Both the position numbers and the translations under genes were made by a program. This document shows, piece after piece, positions 43,728-53,361 of a DNA stretch of 64,000 nt (the stretch's first letter is position 1; every line of letters begins with the position of its first letter). The notes under the pieces were generated by a model. It worked only from the letters and a program-made list of their open reading frames with translations. It had not been told where the DNA came from and searched no databases. The stretch is from Paenibacillus sediminis (lineage in GTDB: Bacteria; Bacillota; Bacilli; Paenibacillales; Paenibacillaceae): positions 558,001 to 622,000 of the forward strand of contig NZ_JAGGKP010000001.1 in assembly GCF_017873765.1 (NCBI RefSeq). The letters run 5' to 3'.

Positions 43728-45059
43728 ATGAGAGCTGTAGATATTATTCAGAAAAAAAGAGATGGCCATGAGCTGACACGTGAAGAGATATCGTTTCTTA
43801 TTAAAGGATACAGCCGCGGTGAAATTCCAGATTATCAAATGTCCGCTTGGGCGATGGCTGTATACTTTCAAGGCATGAATCCGCGGGAGACAGCCGATCT
43901 AACGCTTGAAATGGCCTCCTCCGGCGAACAAATTGATCTAAGTCCAATTCATGGAATTAAAGTAGATAAGCATTCCACTGGAGGCGTGGGGGATAAAACG
44001 ACCGTTGTCCTTGCGCCGCTCGTTGCTTCAGCTGGTGTTCCAGTCGCTAAAATGTCAGGCCGCGGACTCGGTCATACCGGCGGTACGATCGATAAGCTTG
44101 AATCGATCTCTGGTTTTTCGGTCGAGCTGACACGCGAACAATTTTTCAGCCAAGTGAACAGTATAGGCGCTGCGGTGATCAGTCAAAGCGGAAATATTAC
44201 GCCTGCTGATAAGAAACTGTACAGTTTGCGAGATGTTACGGCAACTGTTGAATCTATTCCGCTCATTGCAAGCTCAGTGATGAGTAAGAAGATTGCAGCT
44301 GGCGCAGATGCGATTGTTCTTGATGTTAAGACGGGCAGCGGCGCGTTTATGAAATCGCTGGATGCTTCAATCTCGCTTGCTCAAGCGATGGTGGAGATTG
44401 GTACCGAGGTTGGACGACAGACTGTAGCTGTAATTAGTGATATGGACCAGCCGCTCGGATTCGGAATCGGCAACGCCCTTGAAATTAAAGAAGCGATTGC
44501 AACGCTGCAAGGCAATGGTCCTAAAGATTTGGAAGAAGTATGCCTCTTCTTAGGCTCTCACATGTTAGTTCTTGGCGGCAAAGCGAAGGATGAGCAGGAA
44601 GCAAGAACGATATTGAAGAAGCTGATCGAGAATGGAGCTGCATTTGACAAGCTTAAACAGCTCGTGAAAGCTCAGAACGGCGATGTTTCGCAGATTGAGA
44701 ACCCGGATTTGCTCCCATCCGCTAGACGGCAAATTGAAGTGAAGGCAATGGGCAACGGTTATGTTGAAGCGATTCAAGCTGAACAAATTGGTATTGCAGC
44801 GATGCTGCTTGGAGCGGGAAGAGAGACGAAAGAATCTGCTATCGATTTGTCGGTAGGCATCGTCATCACAAAGAAAGTCGCAGATTATGTTGAATCAGGC
44901 GAGACGATTGCTGTACTTCATGCCAATACGGATGATGAGTCTAAGATTCGTGAAGTAGAGCAGAAAGTTATTGAAGCGTACCGTGTTGTAGATCATGAAG
45001 TGAAGAAGCCGCCCCTCATTTACGCGCTTGTTACGAAAGATGGAGTAAAACGGTTCTAA
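43728..45059 (+). CDS. pdp: Pdp, pyrimidine-nucleoside phosphorylase
   Basis: Phosphorolysis of uridine and thymidine. 443 residues with the family signature ([18 protein letters not shown]), the [15 protein letters not shown] phosphate loop, and the C-terminal domain ([14 protein letters not shown] to the end). AAGGGGAG (43711-43718) precedes ATG 43728. Last gene of the nucleoside salvage unit; a terminator follows. Confidence 0.96.
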   Translation: MRAVDIIQKKRDGHELTREEISFLIKGYSRGEIPDYQMSAWAMAVYFQGMNPRETADLTLEMASSGEQIDLSPIHGIKVDKHSTGGVGDKTTVVLAPLVASAGVPVAKMSGRGLGHTGGTIDKLESISGFSVELTREQFFSQVNSIGAAVISQSGNITPADKKLYSLRDVTATVESIPLIASSVMSKKIAAGADAIVLDVKTGSGAFMKSLDASISLAQAMVEIGTEVGRQTVAVISDMDQPLGFGIGNALEIKEAIATLQGNGPKDLEEVCLFLGSHMLVLGGKAKDEQEARTILKKLIENGAAFDKLKQLVKAQNGDVSQIENPDLLPSARRQIEVKAMGNGYVEAIQAEQIGIAAMLLGAGRETKESAIDLSVGIVITKKVADYVESGETIAVLHANTDDESKIREVEQKVIEAYRVVDHEVKKPPLIYALVTKDGVKRF

Positions 45060-45077
45060 ATGAACTGAAAATATTGA

Positions 45078-45107
45078 AATCCGTAGGAATTTTCCTACGG
45101 ATTTTTT
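45078..45107 (+). terminator. Terminator of the nucleoside salvage operon
   Basis: AATCCGTAGGA (45078-45088) and TCCTACGGATT (45093-45103), four-base loop, T tail. Confidence 0.9.
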
Positions 45108-45196
45108 GTTTTATTGGAATAATTTTCACTTTTGCCGTCGACACTAATTACCAGTATAACTATGAACATCAAGTATCCTAGTAGGAGGGGACTTAT

Positions 45197-46396
45197 TTGA
45201 AGAAATGGCTTTTGGCAGTTGTTGCTGCACTGTCGTTAGCAATAACAGCATTCCCGCTTTCGGGGTTTGCTGAAGAAAAAGCGGCTTCTGAGAAGATATC
45301 TCAGAAAGCTTCGGCTTCGGATTTAGCGGCGAGTGCCCGCTCAGCGATTTTGATGGATGCAGATACCGGAACTGTAATTTACGAAAAAAACAGTCATGAG
45401 AAATTACCGCCCGCTAGTATTACGAAAATTATGACGATGCTGCTTACGATGGAAGCGATCGATGAAGGAAAGATCAAGCTGGAAGACAAGGTGCAGACGA
45501 GTGATTATGCCGCTTCTATGGGAGGCTCTCAAATCTTTTTGGAGCCTGGAGAAGAAATGACGGTAAATGATCTGCTCAAAGGTGTTGCGATGGCTTCTGG
45601 CAACGATGCTTCCGTGGCGCTGGCAGAGAAAATATCAGGAACAGAAGAAGCTTTTGTGGCACTTATGAATGAACGGGCGGAGCAGTTAGGACTTAAGGAC
45701 ACTCACTTTGCAAACTGCAACGGTTTGCCGGCGAACAATCATTACTCTTCCGCACATGACATTGCAGTCATCAGCCGAGAATTACTTAAGCACAGCTATA
45801 TCACGAAATATACAGGTACCTATCAAGATTACCTTCGGAAAGATTCGGAGAAACCGTTCTGGCTTGTGAACACGAACAAACTTGTTCGTTTCTACAGCGG
45901 AGCAGACGGACTGAAGACTGGCTATACTTCAGAGGCTAAATTCTGCTTGTCTGCAACTGCTTTAAGGGATGGCATGCGTGTGGTCGCAGTCGTTCTTGGT
46001 GAGCCGAATACAAAGACACGTAATAACGAAGTTTCCAAAATGTTTGATTATGCATTCGCTCAATATACAATGCACCCTATTTACAAGTTGGGCGACGAAA
46101 TAGGTAAAGTGAAAATTCAAAAAGGCAAAACTGCTGTACTTACGCTCAAAGCGGATCAATCCTACAGCGTTTTACTTAAAAAGGGCGGAAAGAAGACAGA
46201 AATTCGCCATGAGCTGCAAGTTCCTGCGAAGTTAATGGCTCCGGTCAAAGAAGGTCAGGTTGTCGGCAAACTCGTTGTTTATCAAGGCGATCAAGTACTT
46301 AAGGAGTATGAATTAAAGTCTCCGACTACGATTAATAAAGCTGGATGGTGGACATTGTTCAAACGAACGACTTCTAAATTGTTCTTTGTAAAATGA
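45197..46396 (+). CDS. dacF: DacF-like D-alanyl-D-alanine carboxypeptidase
   Basis: Low-molecular-weight penicillin-binding protein trimming spore cortex peptidoglycan from the forespore side. Signal peptide (residues 1-25), catalytic SxxK (PPASITKIM), SxN (ASGNDAS) and KTG (GLKTGYTSE) motifs, then a beta-rich C-terminal domain and a terminal amphipathic anchor (AGWWTLFKRTTSKLFFVK). 399 residues. Its place just before spoIIAA is that of dacF. TTG 45197 follows AGGAGGGGA (45183-45191). I could not find a clean sigma-F promoter in the 138-base gap. Confidence 0.92.
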   Translation: MKKWLLAVVAALSLAITAFPLSGFAEEKAASEKISQKASASDLAASARSAILMDADTGTVIYEKNSHEKLPPASITKIMTMLLTMEAIDEGKIKLEDKVQTSDYAASMGGSQIFLEPGEEMTVNDLLKGVAMASGNDASVALAEKISGTEEAFVALMNERAEQLGLKDTHFANCNGLPANNHYSSAHDIAVISRELLKHSYITKYTGTYQDYLRKDSEKPFWLVNTNKLVRFYSGADGLKTGYTSEAKFCLSATALRDGMRVVAVVLGEPNTKTRNNEVSKMFDYAFAQYTMHPIYKLGDEIGKVKIQKGKTAVLTLKADQSYSVLLKKGGKKTEIRHELQVPAKLMAPVKEGQVVGKLVVYQGDQVLKEYELKSPTTINKAGWWTLFKRTTSKLFFVK

Positions 46397-46416
46397 TAGC
46401 GTTTTTCTTCTAGTTT

Positions 46417-46455
46417 TGTCGCAGGGCAGGAATTCCTTTTCCGAACGTAGAACAC
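46417..46455 (+). promoter_or_regulatory. Sigma-H promoter of the spoIIA operon with a 0A-like box
   Basis: GCAGGAATT (46426-46434) matches the sigma-H -35 exactly; after 12 bases GTAGAACAC (46447-46455) matches RNNGAATWW at seven of nine positions. TGTCGCA (46417-46423), one base off the 0A box, lies just upstream. In B. subtilis spoIIA is transcribed by sigma-H and activated by Spo0A. Confidence 0.6.
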
Positions 46456-46486
46456 ATTGTTCTATCAGGGAGGAGAGTGAACAAAC

Positions 46487-46840
46487 GTGAATGTAAATGT
46501 AGAACTAGAACATCAGAAGCATGTGTTAATCGTCCGTCTTTCTGGAGAGCTGGATCATCATACTGCTGATCTAGTAAGAATGCAGATCGATGATGCTATC
46601 GTGCGCAGGCAAAGTGAGCATTTGATCTTAAGCCTTAAAGATTTGCAGTTTATGGATAGCTCTGGGCTAGGCATCATTCTCGGAAGATATAAGTCAATCA
46701 AGCAAAAGGGCGGAAAAATGGTCGTATGCGGAGTGAATCCCCCGGTATATCGCTTGTTTGAAATGTCTGGATTGTTCAAAATCATGCCGATTTATGAAAA
46801 CGAGGGGACCGCACTCTCGAGTTTGGAGGTCGCCCTATGA
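46487..46840 (+). CDS. spoIIAA: SpoIIAA, anti-sigma-F factor antagonist
   Basis: STAS-domain protein that frees SigF from SpoIIAB. 117 residues; the phosphorylation site is the Ser58 of MDSSGLG, at the same position as in B. subtilis. The rest ([37 protein letters not shown]) is typical. The start is GTG 46487, preceded by GGAGGAG (46470-46476). Its stop overlaps the spoIIAB start (ATGA). Confidence 0.97.
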   Translation: MNVNVELEHQKHVLIVRLSGELDHHTADLVRMQIDDAIVRRQSEHLILSLKDLQFMDSSGLGIILGRYKSIKQKGGKMVVCGVNPPVYRLFEMSGLFKIMPIYENEGTALSSLEVAL

Positions 46841-47283
46841 GTGGAAGCAATTTTATGACCCTGCAGTTTGCTGCAAAGTCGGAAAATGAATCGTTCGCCA
46901 GAGTCGCTGTTGCCGCATTCATATCGCAGCTTGATCCAACAATGGATGAGCTTACGGATTTAAAAACGGTCGTATCGGAAGCAGTGACCAACTGTATCAT
47001 TCACGGTTATGACAGTAATCCTGAGGGCATCGTTCACATTGAATGCCGCATTGACTTAGATACGGTAACGTTGGTCGTGGAAGACAAAGGACAAGGGATT
47101 GAAGATTTAGAGCTTGCCAAACAGCCGCTCTACACTTCGAAGCCAGAGTTAGAACGGTCAGGAATGGGCTTTACGATCATGGAAAATTTTATGGATGAAT
47201 TTGAAGTGGTAAGCAGGCCAGGCGCGGGTACATCCATTCGGATGAAGAAAAGGATTGAATCCAAAAAAGCTTTGTACAATTAG
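46837..47283 (+). CDS. spoIIAB: SpoIIAB, anti-sigma-F factor and serine kinase
   Basis: GHKL ATPase that binds SigF and phosphorylates SpoIIAA. The nucleotide-binding motifs are visible: [14 protein letters not shown] (N box), [12 protein letters not shown] (G1) and [15 protein letters not shown] (G2). 148 residues. It overlaps spoIIAA by four bases and is three bases from the frame that carries sigF, so the three are translated together. Confidence 0.97.
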   Translation: MSGSNFMTLQFAAKSENESFARVAVAAFISQLDPTMDELTDLKTVVSEAVTNCIIHGYDSNPEGIVHIECRIDLDTVTLVVEDKGQGIEDLELAKQPLYTSKPELERSGMGFTIMENFMDEFEVVSRPGAGTSIRMKKRIESKKALYN

Positions 47284-47295
47284 GGGTTGGGGCTA

Positions 47296-48051
47296 ATGGA
47301 TGCCGATATGAAGCAAGCTTCACACAGCTACTTAGATGATGCGGAAGTAAAACGGTTGATCTATTTAAGTCAGTCTGGTGATCAAGTTGCTAGAGATACG
47401 CTGGTCAACTGCAATATTCGTCTGGTTTGGTCTGTCGTACAGCGCTTTATGAACCGGGGATATGAGCCGGAAGATTTGTTTCAGATCGGTTGTATTGGGC
47501 TCTTAAAATCGGTTGATAAATTTGATCTAACGTATGAAGTCAAATTTTCCACATACGCGGTTCCGATGATTATTGGTGAGATCCAACGTTTTCTTCGGGA
47601 TGACGGTACGCTTAAGGTCAGCCGATCTTTAAAGGAAATGGCGAATAAGGTTCGAAAAAAGAAGGATGAACTTTCCAAGCTCCTCGATCGTTTGCCGACG
47701 ATCAAGGAAGTAGCCGAAGAGCTTGGTGTGTCGCCTGAGGAAGTCGTGTTTGCTCAAGAAGCGAATAAACCGCCGACCTCTATCCATGAAACTGTATTTG
47801 AAAATGACGGAGATCCGATTACATTAATGGATCAAATTGCGGACGATTCGCAAGAGCGTTGGTTCGACAAACTCGCGCTGCATGAAGCCATTGGAGGGCT
47901 CACGGAGCGGGAGAAACTCATTGTATACTTGAGATATTACCGAGATCAGACACAGTCTGAGGTTGCCAGTCGGCTTGGTATTTCTCAGGTGCAGGTGTCC
48001 CGGCTCGAGAAGAAAATACTTCAGTTAATTCGTGATCAAATTGCTCAATAA
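47296..48051 (+). CDS. sigF: SigF, forespore-specific sigma factor
   Basis: First compartment-specific sigma factor. Region 2 (NCNIRLVWSVVQRFMNRGYEPEDLFQIGCIGL... through FSTYAVPMIIGEIQRFLRDD), region 3 (LSKLLDRLPTIKEVAEELGVS) and region 4 (LTEREKLIVYLRYYRDQTQSEVASRLGISQVQVSRLEKK) are complete. 251 residues from ATG 47296; TTG 47287 would add three. The ribosome site is weak (GGGGTTGGGG), in keeping with coupling to spoIIAB. A strong terminator ends the operon. Confidence 0.97.
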   Translation: MDADMKQASHSYLDDAEVKRLIYLSQSGDQVARDTLVNCNIRLVWSVVQRFMNRGYEPEDLFQIGCIGLLKSVDKFDLTYEVKFSTYAVPMIIGEIQRFLRDDGTLKVSRSLKEMANKVRKKKDELSKLLDRLPTIKEVAEELGVSPEEVVFAQEANKPPTSIHETVFENDGDPITLMDQIADDSQERWFDKLALHEAIGGLTEREKLIVYLRYYRDQTQSEVASRLGISQVQVSRLEKKILQLIRDQIAQ

Positions 48052-48053
48052 AT

Positions 48054-48108
48054 AAGAGGCTATTGATAAATGTCATTTCAGGCATTTATCAATAGCCTCT
48101 TTGTTTAT
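48054..48108 (+). terminator. Terminator of the spoIIA operon
   Basis: A perfect 19-bp stem, 48054-48072 with 48083-48101, ten-base loop, then TTGTTTATTTT. Confidence 0.9.
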
Positions 48109-48198
48109 TTTCCCCATAAATGGAATTCATGCAAGCGACTAGATTTATTTATGAAAAGTCATACTAAGTTGTAAATAGCACTTAAGGAGTGAACCTTC

Positions 48199-48840
48199 AT
48201 GCAACAAAGTTACACTCCCACGGTCTACTTACGGCTTCGCAGACATATTCAGCTGCCTAAGGGCACCATTATTACGCTTGGACATGTTGCGCATATATTG
48301 ACGGACCCAGAATGGGAGTCTTCGCTTAGAGACTTAAAATTATATGACCCTAAAGAGCAGGACGGCAAACTTATATTGATTGATATGATGCAGATCATCC
48401 GTTCCATCAAACAAATTCTCCCGGAAGTAAAAGTGGAATATATGGGGGAGCCGCATGTCATGGTAGAAATGACTGTAGATGAGAAGAAACCTTCCGTATT
48501 TATGTTTGTCCTCGTGTGGATTCTTTTATTTTTCGGCTCTGCACTCACCATTATGAACTTCCATGCGGACGTCAACATGAAAGAAGTTCAAATTCGAATT
48601 GTGGAGATTATTTCAGGCAGAAGAGACGAACATCCTTATCTGTTTCAGGTAGCTTACTCTTTTGGCATCGGATTTGGGATGATCTTGTTCTTTAATCACC
48701 TTTTTAAGAAAAAGTGGAATGAGGAACCGACTCCTCTTGAAGTTGAAATGTTTCTCTACCAAGAAAGCTTGAATCAATATGCGATTACCGAGGAATATAA
48801 GCGAATTCATAATACGAAGCCTCCCGAGGATTCTCCTTAA
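48199..48840 (+). CDS. spoVAA: SpoVAA, SpoVA channel-associated protein
   Basis: Product of 213 residues: a soluble N-terminal half (VYLRLRRHIQLPKGTIITLGHVAHIL) and two membrane segments (about residues 98-117 and 150-170), matching SpoVAA. SpoVA proteins move dipicolinic acid into the spore and out on germination. AAGGAG (48183-48188) precedes ATG 48199. CATACTA at 48160-48166 looks like a sigma-G -10, but I see no good -35. Overlaps spoVAB by one base. Confidence 0.9.
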   Translation: MQQSYTPTVYLRLRRHIQLPKGTIITLGHVAHILTDPEWESSLRDLKLYDPKEQDGKLILIDMMQIIRSIKQILPEVKVEYMGEPHVMVEMTVDEKKPSVFMFVLVWILLFFGSALTIMNFHADVNMKEVQIRIVEIISGRRDEHPYLFQVAYSFGIGFGMILFFNHLFKKKWNEEPTPLEVEMFLYQESLNQYAITEEYKRIHNTKPPEDSP

Positions 48841-49262
48841 TGAGTGTAATGCTCGCTATTTTCTATGTAATCTTAGGGATTGCTGGGGGAATTGCGGTTG
48901 GAGGGGGAGCTATAGCGCTTGTCATTGTGCTGGATATCATTCCTCGGCTAGCACAGTTAACGCGTTCTTATCATAAAGTTCATTGGTATGAGGGGGCATT
49001 AATTAGCGGCTCGGTTATAGGTACAGTCTCGGATTTTTGGAATTGGAAGCTGCCAGGCATCCCTGCATTTACAATCGTCGCCGGCTTGTTTTGCGGCATT
49101 TTCGTCGGTATGTTGTCGGCTGCGCTGACAGAGATATTAAATATTTTGCCGATTTTGGCGAGAAGATTGAAAATGAAAAATTATCTTGTTGGTCTGCTTA
49201 TGGCTATGGTGATCGGGAAAATTGCAGGCTCCTTGTTTGATTGGCTTATGTTTCTGAAATAG
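48840..49262 (+). CDS. spoVAB: SpoVAB, SpoVA membrane protein
   Basis: A 140-residue protein with four membrane segments and conserved GGIAVGGGAIALVIVLDIIPRLAQLT at the start and GLLMAMVIGKIAGSLFDW at the end, as in SpoVAB. Its ATG overlaps the spoVAA stop (TAATG). In B. subtilis spoVAC, AD, AEb and AEa follow; here spoVAF comes next, 20 bases on. Confidence 0.9.
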   Translation: MSVMLAIFYVILGIAGGIAVGGGAIALVIVLDIIPRLAQLTRSYHKVHWYEGALISGSVIGTVSDFWNWKLPGIPAFTIVAGLFCGIFVGMLSAALTEILNILPILARRLKMKNYLVGLLMAMVIGKIAGSLFDWLMFLK

Positions 49263-49282
49263 CATATAGGAGGGAAATGCGT

Positions 49283-50893
49283 ATGGAAAAGAACGGAAAG
49301 CAAGTCAGCAATGAACACTCTCGCCTATCGATGAATACAGATAAAGAGCAATTTATGAACCAAAAACGTGAAGCAGAAATGTCGGATTCTGTGGAAGAGT
49401 CTATTGTTTATTGGCAGGGAAAAGACGAAATCAATTTGCATTTAACAGAAAATAAAAAGACGCTTCAGGAAGTCGTTTCTCTCGGAAAGTCATTTGATCT
49501 GTTGTTTCGTGAGATGACGTTTGGAGGCCGGCAGACGGGGCTGTTTTATGCGAATAGTTTAACGAACTCCGTCATCCTGACTGAAATTTTAAAACGGCTG
49601 TCTTTTTTGACTCCGGAAGAAGTGTCCGCAAACGCGTTTAAATCGTTTTTTGAATGCTATGTCCCGCATATTCAGGTGGAGCGTGTTGAGAAATTAAGTC
49701 AGGTTATCAATAAAGTGCTTATGGGAATGAGTGCTTTATTTATTGAAGGCGAGAGAGCGGCTATCGCCATTGATACGAGAATATTTCCGGTCCGGTCACC
49801 AGAAGAACCATCCCTTGAGAAAGTCGTCCGCGGTTCAAGAGATGGCTTTACGGAGACATTACTGTTTAATGTGGCGCTTGTTCGCCGGCGTGTGCGCGAC
49901 CCCGGACTCAAGCTCGAGATTATGCCCGTGGGAAGAAGAACACGTACGGATGTATGTGTTGCTTATATCGACGATATCGTGGATAAACTTCAGGTTGACA
50001 AAATAAAGGAGAAGATTCAAGCAGTTAATTTAGAAGGTCTTCCACTTGCAGATAAGCAATTGGAAGAAGCAATTGTTAACAAAGGATGGCATCCTTATCC
50101 GCTGGTCCGATATTCGGAGCGCCCTGATGTCGTAGCTTCGCATTTGCTGGAAGGAAGAATCGTAGTATTAGTGGACACTTCTCCCAGCGTTATGATTATG
50201 CCAAGTACTTTCTTTGATTTGTGCATGCATGCAGAAGAAAATAGGCAGACGCCGTTTATGGGTACGTATTTGCGATGGATCCGTTTTGCAGGCATTTTGG
50301 CTTCATTGTTCTTATTGCCTCTCTGGCTTTTGCTTGTTGCAAATCCGCAGTATAAGCCGCCTGCGCTTGATTTTATCGGCCCGCACGATACGGCGAAAAT
50401 TCCGCTCATCGTGCAGTTTCTTATGGTTGAATTTGGGGTTGACCTGATGAGGATGGCCGCTGTACATACACCGACTCCGCTTGCTTCTGCAATGGGTCTC
50501 ATTGCAGCCATTCTTATCGGTGACATCGCAGTCAAATCGGGCTTGTTCGTGAATGAAGTCGTGCTGTATATGGCTGTGGCTGCGATCGGAATGTTTGCAA
50601 CGCCGAGCTACGAATTGGGGCTTGCAAACCGCTTGGTTCGGTTATTATTACTTATTGCGGTTGCGATTTTCAAAATGCCAGGGCTTGTCATTGGAACGAC
50701 GTTGTTTATTATATTGCTGGCGACGCACCGGTCGTACAATTCTTCATATCTGTGGCCGTTTATACCATTTAATGCAAAGGCTTTTGCCTCAACCTTGCTG
50801 CGGAGACCTGTACTGGGATTAAAGAAACGTCCGTCTTTCAACAAGACGCGTGATAATACTCGTATGCCAGAAAACCCGTCCGAAGGAAACTGA
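49283..50893 (+). CDS. spoVAF: SpoVAF, GerA-family spore protein
   Basis: A 536-residue protein of the GerA (germinant receptor A subunit) family: a soluble N-terminal domain (about 1-320, with the FREMTFGGRQTGLFYANSL and RGSRDGFTETLLFNVALVRRR motifs of this subfamily) and a membrane domain of about five segments after TYLRWIRFAGILASLF. SpoVAF is thought to aid germination with FigP. ATG 49283 is used, nine bases after AGGAGGGA (49268-49275). The order spoVAF-lysA matches B. subtilis. Confidence 0.92.
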   Translation: MEKNGKQVSNEHSRLSMNTDKEQFMNQKREAEMSDSVEESIVYWQGKDEINLHLTENKKTLQEVVSLGKSFDLLFREMTFGGRQTGLFYANSLTNSVILTEILKRLSFLTPEEVSANAFKSFFECYVPHIQVERVEKLSQVINKVLMGMSALFIEGERAAIAIDTRIFPVRSPEEPSLEKVVRGSRDGFTETLLFNVALVRRRVRDPGLKLEIMPVGRRTRTDVCVAYIDDIVDKLQVDKIKEKIQAVNLEGLPLADKQLEEAIVNKGWHPYPLVRYSERPDVVASHLLEGRIVVLVDTSPSVMIMPSTFFDLCMHAEENRQTPFMGTYLRWIRFAGILASLFLLPLWLLLVANPQYKPPALDFIGPHDTAKIPLIVQFLMVEFGVDLMRMAAVHTPTPLASAMGLIAAILIGDIAVKSGLFVNEVVLYMAVAAIGMFATPSYELGLANRLVRLLLLIAVAIFKMPGLVIGTTLFIILLATHRSYNSSYLWPFIPFNAKAFASTLLRRPVLGLKKRPSFNKTRDNTRMPENPSEGN

Positions 50894-50932
50894 CTGAACA
50901 AAAAACACAAATGTTTTGTAATTTAATCCATC

Positions 50933-50959
50933 TTAACATCGCTATTTATTTGCTATACT
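50933..50959 (+). promoter_or_regulatory. Probable sigma-A promoter of lysA
   Basis: TTAACA (50933-50938), short 15-base spacer, TATACT (50954-50959) with a TGn extension; 58 bases before the start codon. I see no lysine riboswitch. Confidence 0.45.
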
Positions 50960-51017
50960 TGTGTAAAAATTTCGGATGGAATTTTTATATTTCCATTGAA
51001 AGTGGAGGATTGTTGCA

Positions 51018-52355
51018 ATGTATTTACACGGTACAAGCACGATAAATGCAAAAGGTCATCTTGAAATTGGCGGATGCGATGTTACAGATTTGAAAGCAAA
51101 ATACGGTACTCCATTATATATTGTTGATGAGCAGCTTGTTCGTCAGCGCTGTCGTCAGTATGTAGAAGCTTTTCGCGCTTCAGGGCTGAAATTTCAAGTT
51201 GCCTATGCCAGCAAAGCATTCAGCGTAATGGCGATGTGCAGACTCGCTGAACAGGAAGGAATGTCTCTTGATGTCGTTTCGGAAGGCGAACTGTATACCG
51301 CTTTGCAAGCAGGCTTCCCAGCTCATCGCATTCATTTTCACGGAAACAACAAAACACCGGAAGAAATTCAAATGGCAATTGATGCTGAGATTGGTTGTTT
51401 CGTAGTGGACAATTTCGTAGAGCTTCATTTACTGCAAGCGATCGCAGCGGAAAATAACCGTAAAGTGAATATTTTACTCCGCGTAACACCAGGGGTAGAG
51501 GCTCATACGCACGAATATATTTCAACAGGCCAAACGGACTCGAAGTTCGGTTTTGACATTGGCAACGGCTCCGCATTCGAAGCGGTAAATATTGCTGCGG
51601 AGCAAAGCAATCTCAATTTGCTTGGAGTACATTCTCATATTGGATCCCAAATTTTCGAAGTGGAAGGATTCCAGCTTGCTGTAGAACGTGTAGCTGATTT
51701 TGCGCGGGTCATTAACAACAATCTCGGAATTACGTTTAAAGTTGTGAACCTCGGCGGCGGATTCGGTATCCGTTATGTTGACGGAGATACCCCTCTCGCT
51801 GTTTCTGACTATATCAAAGCGATTACGGATGCCGTTAAGCAGCACTTTGCGACGATTGGCAAGGAGCTCCCTGAAATTTGGGTAGAGCCAGGCCGCAGTA
51901 TCGTAGGCGATGCGGGAACAACACTTTACACAGTCGGAACAAGCAAAGAAATTCCTGGAGTTCGCAAATACGTTGCTGTGGATGGAGGGATGACCGACAA
52001 CCCTCGCCCAGCATTGTATCAATCGAAGTATGAAGCAATGCTTGCGAATCGTGCAAATGATCCTGCCGAAGAGACAGTGTCTATTGCAGGTAAATGTTGT
52101 GAGAGCGGAGATATGCTCATCTGGGATGTTGAGCTTCCGAAAGTGAATACAGGTGATTTGCTCGCTGTCGCTTGTACAGGTGCCTACAACTATTCCATGG
52201 CTAGCAATTACAACCGTATTCGCAGACCAGCTGTTGTTTTCGTTAAGGATGGACAAAGTGATCTTGTCGTGAAGAGAGAATCTCTTCAAGATATTATTGC
52301 CAATGATCTGATTCCAGAGCGCATTGCTAAAGAGCCGGTTGCTGGTTTGAAATAA
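51018..52355 (+). CDS. lysA: LysA, diaminopimelate decarboxylase
   Basis: PLP enzyme making L-lysine from meso-diaminopimelate. The alanine-racemase-like barrel has the PLP Lys66 (VAYASKAFSV), HIHFHGNNKT, GVHSHIGSQIFE, NLGGGFGIRY and VEPGRSIVGDAGTT; the C-terminal part has GKCCESGDML and CTGAYNYSMASNYN. 445 residues. GTGGAGG (51002-51008) precedes ATG 51018. Confidence 0.97.
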   Translation: MYLHGTSTINAKGHLEIGGCDVTDLKAKYGTPLYIVDEQLVRQRCRQYVEAFRASGLKFQVAYASKAFSVMAMCRLAEQEGMSLDVVSEGELYTALQAGFPAHRIHFHGNNKTPEEIQMAIDAEIGCFVVDNFVELHLLQAIAAENNRKVNILLRVTPGVEAHTHEYISTGQTDSKFGFDIGNGSAFEAVNIAAEQSNLNLLGVHSHIGSQIFEVEGFQLAVERVADFARVINNNLGITFKVVNLGGGFGIRYVDGDTPLAVSDYIKAITDAVKQHFATIGKELPEIWVEPGRSIVGDAGTTLYTVGTSKEIPGVRKYVAVDGGMTDNPRPALYQSKYEAMLANRANDPAEETVSIAGKCCESGDMLIWDVELPKVNTGDLLAVACTGAYNYSMASNYNRIRRPAVVFVKDGQSDLVVKRESLQDIIANDLIPERIAKEPVAGLK

Positions 52356-52370
52356 TATAGAATCTGGTGA

Positions 52371-52401
52371 AAGACCTGACATCTATGTCAGGTCTTTTTC
52401 A
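52371..52401 (+). terminator. Terminator after lysA
   Basis: AAGACCTGACA (52371-52381), loop TCTA, TGTCAGGTCTT (52386-52396), then TTTC. Confidence 0.9.
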
Positions 52402-52547
52402 TTTTAAAGTGAGCGACTCTATGAATAAAAGTTGAATATACCAGACGATATCATGTAAAATTGGAGAGCACGGAGTAAAATACCCTAATGATTAGCGGAA
52501 ACAGCTCTGGTTCAATATACACATTTGTGATAAAGGAAGTGTTAGCA

Positions 52548-52985
52548 TTGAAAAAAGGTAAAATTGTGCTTGAAAAAGGCGGCGTCGTAGAAATCGAATT
52601 TTTGCCAAATGAAGCCCCTAATACTGTTGCAAACTTTGAAAAATTAGCAAACTCCGGTTTTTATGATGGACTTACATTCCACCGTGTAATCCCTGGATTC
52701 GTTGCACAAGGCGGATGCCCTGTAGGGAACGGTACAGGCGGTGCTGGCTACACCATTAAATGTGAAACAGCAACAAACGTAACCAAACATGAGAGAGGGG
52801 TTCTTTCCATGGCTCATGCGGGTAGAGATACAGGCAGCAGCCAATTCTTTATCGTATATGAACCACAACCGCACTTGGATGGAGTCCACACTGTATTTGG
52901 TAAAGTTGTGAATGGTATGGAATATGTCGATCAAATCCGTCCTCATGATAAAATGCAAGAAGTTAGAGTTTGGGACGAGCAATAA
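52548..52985 (+). CDS. ppiB: PpiB, cyclophilin-type peptidyl-prolyl isomerase
   Basis: Cytoplasmic single-domain cyclophilin of 145 residues. Active-site motifs: [44 protein letters not shown] and [14 protein letters not shown] 52548 is the start after AAAGGAAG (52532-52539); the upstream frame to 52488 contains no ribosome site. A possible promoter, TTGAAT (52432-52437) and TAAAAT (52456-52461), lies upstream. Confidence 0.94.
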   Translation: MKKGKIVLEKGGVVEIEFLPNEAPNTVANFEKLANSGFYDGLTFHRVIPGFVAQGGCPVGNGTGGAGYTIKCETATNVTKHERGVLSMAHAGRDTGSSQFFIVYEPQPHLDGVHTVFGKVVNGMEYVDQIRPHDKMQEVRVWDEQ

Positions 52986-53003
52986 TATTTCATTGTCATG
53001 CTG

Positions 53004-53040
53004 AATAGACCGCCCGCCTTTAAGGCAGACGGTCTATTTT
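53004..53040 (+). terminator. Terminator after ppiB
   Basis: AATAGACCG (53004-53012) pairs with CGGTCTATT (53030-53038), with inner GCC/GGC pairing. TTTT ends it. Confidence 0.8.
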
Positions 53041-53191
53041 CATATAAAATAGTAAGTAGGTATAGTTTCCACACTTGCTTTTTAATTTTCAACGTGATAA
53101 TATTGCTCTCGTAGTAAGTTCCACGATTGAATATGATTCGCTCCATTTGATATCGATTATTCATTTGTGATAAACTACACTAAAATCATAC

Positions 53192-53361
53192 TTTCCTTCG
53201 GGGCAGGGTGAAATTCCCTACCGACGGTGATGACGTATGTAGAGCCTATATGAGGCATATATACGGCTTAGTCCGTGACCCGCACGCTTGATTGATATGA
53301 GCGTTCGGCTGACCCGGTGCAAGTCCGGGACCGACAGTATAGTCTGGATGGGAGAAGGAAA
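53192..53361 (+). promoter_or_regulatory. FMN riboswitch (RFN element)
   Basis: Nearly all invariant segments of the RFN aptamer are present: TTCGGGGCAGGGTGAAATTC near 53197, the CTACCGACGGTGATG block, TTAGTCCGTGACCCG, the GCTGACCCGGTGCAAGTCCG block, and ACCGACAGTATAGTCTGGATG then GGAGAAGG. The P1 stem closes as TTTCCTTC (53192-53199) with GAAGGAAA (53354-53361). FMN binding should switch off the rib genes downstream. A weak promoter candidate (TTGATA 53147, TAAACT 53171) lies upstream. Confidence 0.97.

Noticed and set aside
45109-45196. Sigma-F promoter for dacF
   Set aside because: A GTATA at 45154 has no GG-containing -10 at the proper distance, so I do not call it.
51522-52382. Minus-strand 286-residue frame opposite lysA
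   Set aside because: Long but low-complexity shadow of a well-conserved lysA; no ribosome site and no family features.
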